This document shows positions 1 to 12,500 of a stretch of 64,000 nt of DNA, piece after piece; within the stretch, counting starts at the first letter, position 1, and every line of letters starts with the position of its first letter. Below the pieces are notes generated by a model. It saw only the letters and a list, made by a program, of their open reading frames with translations, did not search any database and was not told the origin of the DNA. Origin of the DNA: Cloeon dipterum (Eukaryota > Arthropoda > Insecta > Ephemeroptera > Baetidae); assembly GCF_949628265.1 (NCBI RefSeq), contig NC_088790.1, positions 27,470,545 to 27,534,544 on the forward strand, read 5' to 3'. A program made the position numbers and the translations under genes.

Positions 1-545
1 GGTTTACTTTCCGCTCTTTTCAACCCTGATTAAAGAGCATCAATCGCGAAATAATGAGAGCCATTTATTATGTTTAGAGTCAAAAACCATAAAAAATTAT
101 CGCTGCGATATTAACGAAAATCGGATTAATAAATCACAATTTCTCAGTATTGCCAAATTTTAAAAAGAAAAAAATGTTGCAAACAAATATTAAAAAATAT
201 TCCTAATCTGAATTTTCCTGCGTCCAAGGAAATCGGAATTTGCTGGAGAAGCTATCTAAATTCAACCTTATAAAGAATTAAGAACGTAAGAACTTTCTTT
301 ATTGAAACGCTTGATTGAAAGCATTAGGCGAGGAAATGCTGTAAAGCGTAAACAAGTCGTGGTTTTTCATAAATAATTACTTTTCGCTGTCAACAAGTTG
401 ATTATACTTGTGCCCGTACGTGTGATTAAACATCTTTTGATACACCTCCGTGTGAAAGCGACTCAATTAAATCGTATACAGTGGCACACATGTGCAGAGA
501 TTACCGATCGATTGACGCCGGCAATATAATTCTTGGTTCTCACAG
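1..545 (+). other. Intron upstream of the first visible CNG exon
   Basis: AT-rich sequence with no open frame or motif that I recognise. It ends in a pyrimidine-rich tract and AG at 544-545, the acceptor of the first CNG-channel exon visible here. The channel's N terminus and S1-S4 must lie to the left of the window. Confidence 0.6.
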
Positions 546-3500
546 GTGGTGCTTTTCATTCTGCTCATCATCCACTGGAACGCGTGCATTTACTTCGCCA
601 TCAGCTACGCGGTGGGATTTGGCACCGACCACTGGGTCTACAACATCACAGGGGCCAGGAACTCGTCTCTCTCGCGGCAGTACATCTACAGGTGAGCCCA
701 AAAGCGCAGTCAAAAACACACAAAGCCACTCGGCGGGCGGGCGCGCGCGCTCTGCAAAGCTGATTGTAATTCACAAGCCATGCAGCCCGCCGCCGCACCC
801 GTAAATCGCAAAGTTTATTCGAGGAGCGCCGACTGTAAATCCGCCGGCTCCTCAGCCGCGTTTCCATTCCAACGACACACACACACACAGCAGCCCCGGC
901 CAAAATATTGACGTGCCTGTTTACACACTCGCGTCGCGCTGCTGCAAATCCTTTTCTCGCTCGCGCTGAAAGGAAATCTGCTCTTTTTTTCCACTCGCAG
1001 TTTCTACTGGTCCACGCTGACGCTGACCACGATCGGCGAGACGCCGCAGCCGGAAACGGATGCCGAGTATCTCTTTGTGGTGATCGACTTCCTGGCCGGC
1101 GTTTTGATTTTCGCCACCATCGTCGGCAACATCGGCAGCATGATCACCAACATGAACGCGGCCAGGGTCGAGTTCCAGAACAGGATGGACGGCATCAAGC
1201 AGTACATGGCATTCAGGTAGGAAAAATTGCCTCCGAATCGTTTTAAAACAGGGTTGAATTTGCTTATTATACCACCCGGGTTTTTTCACCATGCACTCAA
1301 TTTTTAACAATTTCTTGCGCGAGAAATAACGCTCTGGACAAAATTTACAACAACAAAAATCCCAAAAATCTGTCTCTCCATTCGGTTTTTCGTCCACGGA
1401 AGGTTAAAAAATTGGAATAATTTTATAATTCATGTTTACTCTAGAAAACAAATCTTTCAAAACGAAATTTCAGAATTTTTCGTTAATCCTAAAAATCATC
1501 CTGGAAAATTCAGATCTTTGAAAATAGCCACATTAACTATAAAAACATTTTAAATAATTTTAATCAAACGGTTTTAGCCTCTAATTAAAACAATTAATTT
1601 TTAATGAATTTTGCTCGAACTTGAACGAGAACGGAAATCACCTAAACGATTTAAAGAGGAATGATACTGGAAAAGCCTGGAAAATGCTTGTTGCCAATTC
1701 ATAAACTCGTCCCTTAGGATTCAGTTCAAGCCTAAATTGACCTAAGAAGCACTGTAATTTTTTTGAGAAAATTGGCTGAAAAGTTATCGTGCTTTTCAAA
1801 TGGTAATGGCTGTCTCCTTACTTGAAATCCGATTTAATTTCAAAAGCAAGAGTTTCCCCAATAAGTGGCATACACCGTTGGACAGATCTTGACGAGAGGA
1901 ATCGGAATATGCCAAGAAATTATGTTCAAGCGCTGTAAATTTTGGAGAAAATTGGCAAAATTTGAATTTTTATGGTACGAAGGTCCTTTTTTACTATTGC
2001 AAATTGTTGATCAATTGCTTATGGCATCCAACAATTCAAATAATTTTCAAATGTTGCCCTGTATCATTTCACTAATTTAAAAAAATAAAATTTGCAATCG
2101 ATAGCTTGAAGTATGTACAAAATCTAAACGATTGGATTTGTGCAAAAAAATCAAGAAAGCCTCGAAATTTAATAATTGATGCCGAAATTATCCGGTTGGC
2201 CGAGGACAATAACGTTATTCCAATTTAATTTTTCAACCAATAAAGGTTTACTTTTCCCACACTAAAATATGCATGCGTGATTGGAATGTGATTATACATA
2301 TTCGATCTATTAGCGATTCACAAATTCCGGATGCATAATCAATGGTTACGTGAACTTGTATTACATACATATTACCAGAGCACTCTCTTCGAGGAATTCC
2401 TCGCCAACGGATCGTCGTTTTTGTGTGGCGGCGGCGGCACCCGAGTTTCCGCCGCAGGTTCATATTATTCACAGCGCTGAACATTATTCAGCCGGCGGAG
2501 GAGGAGGAGGAGGAAACCGCAAATTCTATATGCACACACATATGTATTCGATATTATAGTGTACAAACGTGATTAGCAGTGTGCTGCCTGTCGGCTGTTA
2601 CAACAATTAAACTTGGTGACGACGAATGATTAGCTCCCCGCCGCCGACGCCGCTGCCGCCGAACACGCTCCGAGTCAAAGCACCCTCGGAGTTTGCGAAA
2701 TTGCTTACTATACTGCATGTACATAAATGTGCACAGACGATTGAGTCTGTCGCGTTGCCTCGGGACGAGATAATCTTAATGAATGAAAACGTGCCAAACG
2801 TAATTTGACAGCGCCGTGAGCCAAGAACAAGGATGTCAACAATAATTTGGCACGAAACTGAGGAATTTTGTCTTTGCAAGCTAATTCCTCAATTAATTTT
2901 GTTACATATTCTACTTGAAAATTATTGAGGGTTTGAACTAACTGAATTCTGACAGCCTATAAAGTGGATTGGTACAGGGCAACAATTGAAAATTATTTGA
3001 ATTGTTGTATGCAATAAGCAGTTGATCGATAAAAAAAATTTGTTTTATAATGTGCAACAATCAATAAAGGACCTTGCTACAGAAAAGGAAATTATACGTA
3101 GTATTTACAGTGCTGAAAAATACAATGATACTATTTTTTTAATAGCAATCTAAAGAGCGAACCCTTTTGTCGTGAGCCAAAAATTGTCAATGGTTTGAAT
3201 TATTGTGATTTTGCATTTTGTTTAACAGCTGAAAGATGGCATGAAAAATGTCAATTCAGTTTTCACAAGGCGACAATTGAAAATTATTTGAATTCTTGGA
3301 TGCAATAAGCATTTGATCGATAAACGATTTGTTCAACAATTTGCAACAGTAAAAAAGGACCTTGCTACAGTAAAATTTCAAATTTTCACCAAAATCTCCT
3401 GCGCTTGACCACATTTTCTTGGCAGATTTCGATTCCTCTCGTCAAGATCTGTCCAACAGCGTATGAAACCTTTTAGGGAAACTCTTTTTTGTCAAATAAA

Positions 3501-6500
3501 ATAGGATTTCAAGTGAGGAGACAGTCCTCACCATTGCAATAACTTTGCAACCACTTTTCTCAAAAATTTACGCTGCCACTTTATTCTAATTTGGCTTCAA
3601 CTGAATCCTAATGCATTGACAACAATAATTTTGCAGTATCAACCCTCTAAGCACATGGCATGGTCCTTTTATTTCTCCTGCACAACCTCAATTTTGCATT
3701 TCAGTGGTTAAAAATTCCCCACGTTTCATCAAGTTTGACATTTCCCGTCCAGAATAATAAATCTTCTGCGAGCAGTTTCAAATTTATCTCTTTCCCCTAA
3801 TCCCCTCAATGCTGTTCTGGCTGGACAGGCTTTGAATTATTCCGGTTTGCGGTTACGGATTGGGGGGACTTGATTGGCTCGCCGCAGAAAAGTGCAAACA
3901 GTGCGATTTAACTTGCCGAAAGCCCAGAAAGGATTTGACGCTGGCGCAGCGCAAAGCCACATTTCATTTTCGGAGTGCGGACACACATAACTGTGAGTGA
4001 GAGAGAGAGAGAGAGAGAGAAAGGCGTTGTCACAATTGCGGCCTACCCTATTAATCCTATTTGCGCTGACGTATTTACTTTGAACCGCATGTACTTTTCT
4101 CTCGTATTGTTAGTTAGCCTTGTTAAAACATATGTTTTCGAGCTCTCTGCGTTCCTAAATTTTACTTTTTTAATCCATTGAAGTACACAAATATTATTAA
4201 ATAAATAAATTTCATACATAAAATAAAAATGAACCTAATTGTACGCTCTAGGATGCAACTCTAATCAAAGTTTCTTTTTTTTTAATATTTCTTGGCCCAC
4301 TTTTGAGATTGGATATAACAAATTGACCAGAATCTGAATAACATGTCAAATTCCAGTCGCTTTTAGATGGTGTTGGCAGTTTAAAATGGTTTTAAGACAA
4401 TTTCAATTAAAGTTTAAATGGCTTTAAGACGATTTGGAAGCTTGGAAAAAATTTCAGCTATCTGAAATCAGGGTTCGCCAATTTTCAATGTGCAAGAAAG
4501 CACTACTGTTTTTTATGCGCGAAATCCTGCTGGAAAAAACCACAGTTTAAGGGGGTTTCCGAATTAACCCCCCCAAAAAGTCGGAAATTCGGTCTTTTGG
4601 TTTAACCAATGACTTATTTTATACCGATTTTGTTAAACCTCCATTTTTGGTCATGTTTTATCTTCCTAAAAAATGCGCAAAATTGCAGAAAAAAACGCAA
4701 TAAAACAGTTTTTTGCAATGCAGTGGTTTCTTCCGGAAAAATACGGGGTTTTGCAAACCCTGTCTAAAATTCACAGCCTTAATTCTGATTCTTTTACTCT
4801 TCATTTATTTTATTGAGAGTTAAAAAAGGCGAATTTTTAGAAATTTTAAATGAAACACATTTGAATAGCTTTAGAAAAATATATCCCCTGTCTTGTCTCG
4901 AATTTCTGTAGTCTTGAATTTGAAAAAAGTCATTGAATCGGATGACTTTTGATTATGTCATCAGCGGCTGCAAAAATTTAAGAGGCGCGAGCAGTATTGA
5001 TCAGCACGGGGCTCTTGGCGAGAAGAGAATTGGTTTATCGCGTCGCCGACTGATCAGGCAGGGCTGTCGGCGAGGTTCGCTCAAACGGTGGCCGCACAGC
5101 GGATAAAGGGTTGGACGGGAAGCGGCCAGCGGCCGGGAGGTGCGTTCGATCCAAACCGCTAATTGAAACGTGCGTGCTGTATATATAATATGCGGATTCA
5201 AATTGGGCTGCATCTCGTTCGTTTGCGCTGCTGGGCCTTATCGCCGCCGCCGCCGCCGCCGCTGCTTGATGAATGGTGCCGGTTGCCATGGCGACCTGCG
5301 GCTGCTTCCCTCTGCAGGGCACTGCCAAACGCCCTGCCGCCGCTGCCGAGAGAGAAAGAGAGAAACAATGGGCTCTCCGTTGCCATGTTATTAATTCAAC
5401 ATGCACGCGAGCGTCGAACGAAATGTGAATGAAGTTGCTCATTCATATGCATGGCCGCAAACTTAGTGACAGGTGTTCAGCATCGTGCGCCTCAGGTGTC
5501 TGCTGCCGCCGCCGCGCATTATTCGCCCGTCGTCGCACGGGTTAAACGCCCCCAGCGACTTTTGCATCAGCCCAAAATCGATTGCGATATGCCGCTTTTA
5601 TTCGCACTTGTTATGATGTTATTGTATGTATAGTGTGATCGCTTCTTTTCTCAAACGATTCTTAAGGCTGACTAGCGACTAGCTTGCAAAAAATATCTAA
5701 ATTAGAAAAAGTGTGTCCTCGGTGTATAGGAAGCTTTTTATTCTTTCAGAATTCTACAGAAAAATAAAAAAAGCTGATTAATAATTTCAGCTAAAAATTA
5801 CGAACACCTCAAGTGCATTATTTGCTTACATAGTCATCTGCCAACATCATAAAATATATTTGGGGTTAAGAGGTGGAAATTAAACCTTGCGGGATTTTCA
5901 ACAAATTCTTCTCTTTATAAACGTCAGTCACTTGGCGACTTAGTCTAACAGTTTACAAGGACCTTTAAACAGAAATGATATTTGACTTTAGGATTAACAA
6001 TTTAAGAGAATCGACTTGAAGAACAATTTAAATAAGAAAAGAATTTACCCGATTGAGCCGGGTCCTTCACAATTAAACGCTCGGAACTCTTAAGATGCGA
6101 CTTGTTGGCTCGTGTGTCCGGCGAAAACTAATTTTAATTCAAAATCTCTCTCTCTCTGTTCCATTAACGAATTTCTAACAATCATGAATAACAATACCCT
6201 AGACTAAAAATGAAAAAGGAGTGGGAGCTCGGCTCCGCAACCACTACATATAAAATTTTTAAATTACGTTTTTTTTAAATTCGTTAGAATATTTTGCTAA
6301 ATAAATTAATTATCTAGGGCTGTGGATTTAGACGAGAGACAATTTTTCTGAGCTTTCCAATAGTTACGGAACCATGAAATGAGTACAAATAGTGCATTTA
6401 AGAACTATAATCAAATGCATCTAAAAACCAAAACCTTAAAGAGTCTAAAAAGGTTTTAAATCGATTAAAAATTATGTCGTGCGTGAATATATTTAAAATT

Positions 6501-9500
6501 GCGTTTAGAAATTAGGCTAACAATCCGAAGAAAAAAAAATTGTATTTATTAAGAGTCGGTTTCATTTAGACCTCTTTAGTTATTTTTTTCTTTATGAGAG
6601 AAATACGTTACACGTTTCAACAGCTCACACATTATCAGCTAAACACAGCCTGATCCATCAATTTTTTATATATGACTGGCTTTGACTGACAGTGAGAATG
6701 AGAGATGGGGTTTGGAAGAAAAAATGACATTTTGAGTGATCGGATGAATGGCTTTTTCACTTAATCAGACAATATGAAAATAATCTAGAGGGCGCAAAAT
6801 TTTATGGTTTTTTTTCTTTTAATTAGGGGCGAGGCAAAAATTTAAATGGTTCTGTAGCGGTACAACAACGCGGTCCTGCTTTTAGTTGGAAGCCAACAAT
6901 TGTCGGCGGTTTGAATTATTGTAATTTTGCATTATTGTTTAACAGCAGATAGATGATTTTAAAATAAGAATTCAGTTTTCGTCCGTCAGCCACACGGTGC
7001 TGACGTGATTCGTTTAATTGTGCAGAACCCGATTCAAAGGGGTGAGTCCAACCGTCAGTTAGCAAAAGAATTTATCACTTATTATTGTAAACCATTTCAG
7101 TTCTTGTATTTGATTAAGCATCTGATCGGATTTCCAACTGTAACATAATCCACCAACAAAATTCTTCATCTGAATCATCGGTCTTCATCATTTCAACCCC
7201 CTCTTAATTCTCCCAAAGTTCCATTGACAAAATGTAGATTATTTTGGAAGCGAGTCTTTTCCAATTATTAGGATAGACAATATCTTTTAAGAAACATACT
7301 TTTTCCTAATAATTATTCTTCAAATTCACACAAATATCAAAAGCAGAAAAATATACTAATGGTTTAAAATGCAAGTTTCTGTGAAACCAACAATCTATTC
7401 TATATTTTCAAGTAAAAGATATATAAATATTATTTTTTAAGAAATTATCTATGCCGTTCCTGGTGTTTTTTCGCGTTTACAGTTCCAAGAGCTACTCTAG
7501 AGTTATACAAAACGGGACTTGTAATTCTCAGAAGAAGAAAAAAACAGCCAACGGTCTTGTACTGTATTTGAATTGAAAATTGAATACTTATTATAAATAT
7601 AAAGGGAGTGCTTACAAACAGAGCAACACAGCAGTTAAGCAAAGAAACAACAGACGACGCAGTCTCTTGAATTTTTCATGAGAAAAATCTTCCGCAACAA
7701 AAGATAAAAGCCAGGTGGTTATGAACTTGTATATTATAAAAGGAAAACAAAGTCGGATTTTCAAGCTGTGCGGTTGTCAGGTGGTATTATTTGCTCCTTT
7801 TTTGGCTTTACGTGATCCCCTTCACGCCTTTGGCAACTTTTTGCCTCTGGTCTGACGGTGGTTTTCGTGTTCAACTCGCGGTGTGCGGAGCTGCGGGCGG
7901 AGCGGATTGAAAAGTCGAGCCGAATTTGCGTGGCAGCTGCCGGACTTGATTGGTTGCCAGCTCTGATGGAACTCGTGCGTGCTCATTATTTTTCGCTCTG
8001 CCTTGCGCTTCAGATTTATGATTAAATAATATCCATCCACGCTCTGACCGCACCCTGTTCCAAAAATACCCAAATTTCACTCTCGCAGCAGCATCCAGTA
8101 TACTACAGCAAGCAATCAATACCGACTTTTTTGCTAATTCTGTTAGATTAGCGGTTACCGCGGTTTCATTTGCTTGCTATGCAATTTTTAGTTTCAAAGT
8201 AATCTTTATTATGGTTCTGCAGGGCTATTTTATATCCAGACAAAATAATATCAGTTTGAACATAATTGTTTAAAAGAGAGGTGATTCAATATTTCTTGAG
8301 GTACTGTTCTTTTAAAAATTCCTTGAATGCACTTTGGTTTCCGTTGAGACACAAATTCGGCGGAAGATTGTTCCAGAGGCGGTAGCTCTGCACTTGAAAA
8401 CAGTTTTCGGGCACTTCGACACTTACAAATGGGGCCAGTAGTTTCATTTGATGCGCTCTTGTCCTGCCAAAAAGTACATTTTGGTTGCTAAATGGCACAG
8501 ATAAGGCGGACAATTTTTGTGTAATAGAATTTTGTGTGTCTGCACTAACACGCGCAGATTTCTCCTATCGACTACATTTAATATTTGACATTTTTTATAG
8601 GGATCAGAGAGTTTTTGGCCACGTTTGACATTATAAATATAACGAATTACATTATTCTGCAGTATTTGTAGCTTATTTAATTGACAGGTACTGAGATTAC
8701 AACACACAATATCGCCATAGTCAAAATGGGGCAGGATTAAGCTCTTAACAAGTTGCACTCTTATTTTCTCTGGGGTTACGCTTCTAAATTTTTGTAAGAC
8801 TCTTTTTAAAGACTTTTTTAAGACTCTTGAAAAGGTACAAATTTTTAAGAAATTAAGGGAAATGACCCAAAATTGATTTTTAAATTCCAGGACAATAAAA
8901 TGCACCTCTTGCACCAGAAAATAATGTGCATTGACAATTTTACACCCTGATTAGATGAAATTACCAAAAAAAAATGAAGCTTTATTATGATTGACTGGGT
9001 TGAAATTAGCGAAATAACGTGCAAAACAGATTTTCCGATTATGATTGCTGATTTCAGTCTTTAGTAATTGCTCATCAAGTGCACTGATTGAAATTCAACA
9101 TCATTTCGAATCATTTTCCCCCTCCAGTCAGATCCAACGCCATTACCGTAATTCCAACCCATTCTGTACATTTATGTATAAAAACCTTTGTTTGCACCTA
9201 GCACGCAAAAACCACCATTAATTGAAATGGTATATATCCGTTGTCAAGCCTTATCAGCTGGGAGCATTAACTCGGTCAGCTTTGTGCAAAGCCACTTGAT
9301 TATGCATTCCACGAGGCCGCCTTTGTAAATAGTTTTTGCGACGTCGATAACAACGAGGAAAAAAGGCCGGCAACGCTCTAAAGCCGCCTTTCCCACGATT
9401 GCATTTTTGCGGCATCAGTTTCCAGCTCTGCGTGGGACTGCGTAACTTCATTCCCACCACCCCTTTGGCTGCCGGGAAAAATTTCATTTCCATTCTGCGA

Positions 9501-12500
9501 GAGCAACTCTGGCACTCGCCCCCACACCAACCATATAATATAACCCTCTCAGTCAGGCAGCGCTGCCTCGGCGTGGGCAGTGAACAATGCGGCCCTGTAA
9601 GCCTGTATTTTTTTTATTTCAAAGTGGCTTTCCTCCACTGATTTGAACAGGATATATAATATGCAAAAATGAAATGAGGCGGAAAATTTAGCTGCCTTTT
9701 TGCTCAATCTTCTGGAAAATTAGAAAATAAAATCTCTAAGGAATTCCAGACGCAAGAATTGTTTGTGGGAAGGCGTAGAGAAGGAAGGAAAAAGTAAAGG
9801 ATGAAATTCTTTTCAGGATAATCTCTGCATTGTTTTAAATTCTAAAAGGATTTTTTTCATAAAGTCACATTTTTTTAGATTAGTCTACATTTGGTCCAAA
9901 TCGTTATTTTTTAATTGTTACTTCTTTCGGATGTGTGGATGTATGGGGTAAAGTTAACCAGCTGATCATCAAAGAAATATATTATTTCTTTTGAACCCAA
10001 TTAAAAATGGCGAAAAATTTTAGCCTTGAAGACCTTTAAGATTTTGAAGCGAAAATATTTATTCACTCTCTGGAATATTTCAATTTGTTTTTAACGACAA
10101 AATTAATAAAACGCTGACAATCAAAGTGTAGCTAAAAAGTCCAACAATTAAGAACATTTTTCATTGTTGGCCATAGCAAAAGTTGTTCATTGATTTGATT
10201 GTTTGTGAAATTTAGCAACAGTGTATCTCTGCTATGAGCAAGAATGAAATTAGGATCAAAGAACAGTTAAGTTTAACAAATTGCCAAAAATATATCGAAA
10301 AAATGAATTGATTTTGTTCCCTCTCTTCTCGATCTACCCAATGGCGTGCGAATGATGAGCTAAATTTCCTTTCTGGTGAAATAAATCATAATTTATCCTA
10401 GAAGGAGACAGTGCTCGCCGCTTGATTAGCATGCAAAATTTTAAGCCGATTTTCTCAAAAATTAAAACGATAACCTAGAACATTGTTAGCTCTTTCCTAA
10501 TATTTAAATGATTTATTTTCAAGTAAAGGTAAAGAAAGGATTTTTCAAAATATTCTGTAAAACTTTACTTCAACCACAGCGGGGACCAGATTCGTGCGAC
10601 GCGCAGATATGGCGTCCGGTGGAATATGGCGCGAAAAGAACCAAGTTTTGATCAATATTGTGACATAATTTGCATTACTCTTAACTAATCGTGTCTCTTG
10701 GATCATAAAAACAAACTCTTGAAACTCGTACGGCAATCCAAAGAGAGCTTTTTGTTTCCCACATTCAGTCGCCATCTTGGATCTGCGCAGTGCGAACCAA
10801 TTTTATCGCAAATCCGGCCCCCGCTGCTTTAACAGAGATTTCTTAATGATTTTGTAGTGTTTGAATATTTTAAATTTCTAACCAGGAATGCTAATTCATA
10901 ATTCAACGTAATGCAATCGTTTTTTCACGTCCCTTTGAAAAAAAGAACCCGGCCTTTTCCCGCCGCTTTAATCCCCCGTCGGCGTGTTTTGCTCTCTGAA
11001 TTTCAACGCACAAATTCGGTGCGCGCGGTGCGGTGCGGTGTGCTTTCTTTCTCTTCTCTTTCTCCTTCTCCGCTTCCGCCCCTGTGAAATGGAGAGAGCT
11101 CTTGTCTCGTCCGTTCCCGTCCGCAATTGCTGCACGCTCCGGGAAATATGTAAACGCAGCAGCAGATTCTACTTCAGATGAAGAAAGAAAGGCAAAGCCT
11201 TTTTTGCCGAGAGTATATATTCAAATTGTCGCAAAATACGACCTTCTTTATGCCATGCAAATCCATTCACCGCGGATTTGATTCGCTTTATTTTATTATT
11301 TGCCCTTTTTGTGTGTGTGTGTGGTGGAAAGAAAGGTCCTCTGCATTTTTGCTCCAATTCCGGGTTCTATCGCATTTGCTCCGTCAAATTGTTGCTGACG
11401 TCGCGAGCGAAACAATTTTACTCTGGGCACGAGATTGCGTAATTTCACTCTGATGTGAAAGGGCTTGAGTGCTTTTGAGCTCAGAAAAGGCCGGGCTTTT
11501 TACCTTTTTTCTTTATTAAATTCAGGAAAATTTTCAGTGTTTTTAACCTTTCGTGTCCTTGCAAGGGCTAAAAGATGCAGGCGACACTAAAAATCAATTT
11601 GAAAGATAACAAGGGGTGATGTAGAATATTTTTACTGTCGATCGTAGAATTTTGGCGATATTCCCCAGATGATTTTTTTTATATCCAATCGATAACATTT
11701 TACATCCCAAGTGCCATTTCGGCGCCTATATCTCAGATCATATTTCGTATATAGGACTTTTATTTCATAGGCAAAAAGCTTGAGCTTTTCAATTTAATTT
11801 CATTACAAATTAAATGCGTTCCTGTGAGCTCTGTGCCAGAAATAGATTTTAAATTAGTGAAATGAATCAAATCACAAACATACATACGCGTGTAAGTAAG
11901 TAAATTTGCGCAATGATGAGGAAATGATGGAAACGGAAGCTGGATATTGTAAAGGAACAAGAGCAAAGCAAACAATGCTGTATAACAGCCACCGAAAGCT
12001 GAAAGAACATTGAAACACTGATGAAGGTTTCATTGGCTTACAACCCACATTAAAGTTGTAAGGCAACACATAACATAATTGAGTATTGTTGCTGAATGAA
12101 TTGTAGGATTAGACCTACATTTTCTCAAACGCAATGTGGTCTGTTTCCTTGTTTACTGCAAACTGTTGTGATTATTTTACAGAAATGTAGAATTCAGCAA
12201 ATGGAAATCTCTTAAATGAAACCTGTTTAATCTGTCAACGAAATTCAAATGGAATTTCGATTTTCTACACAATTTTGGTACATATTGTATCTTAAAACAA
12301 TTGTTATAGGAATGTTTAAATAATATATGCGCCTCAATATTCCCGTACCCAGCGGTGACTAGATTTGTGCGACGCGCAGATATGGCGTCTGGTGGAGTGT
12401 GGCGCAAAAAACCGTCTCGAGAAAATGTTTTCATCAATATTGTGACATAATTGCATTACTCTTAACTAACTGTGTCTTTTGGATCGTAAAAACAAACTCT

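Noticed and set aside
921-1397. 158-codon open frame antisense to the CNG pore exon
   Set aside because: Its best part is the complement of a conserved channel exon; it has no independent features.
5035-5442. 135-codon Ala-rich open frame in the GC island
   Set aside because: Composition is driven by CCG/GGC repeats and other frames are open at the same place.
12177-12437. Minus-strand open frame with [13 protein letters not shown]
   Set aside because: The same string occurs at 10545-10775; it is R2 MITE sequence, not a gene.
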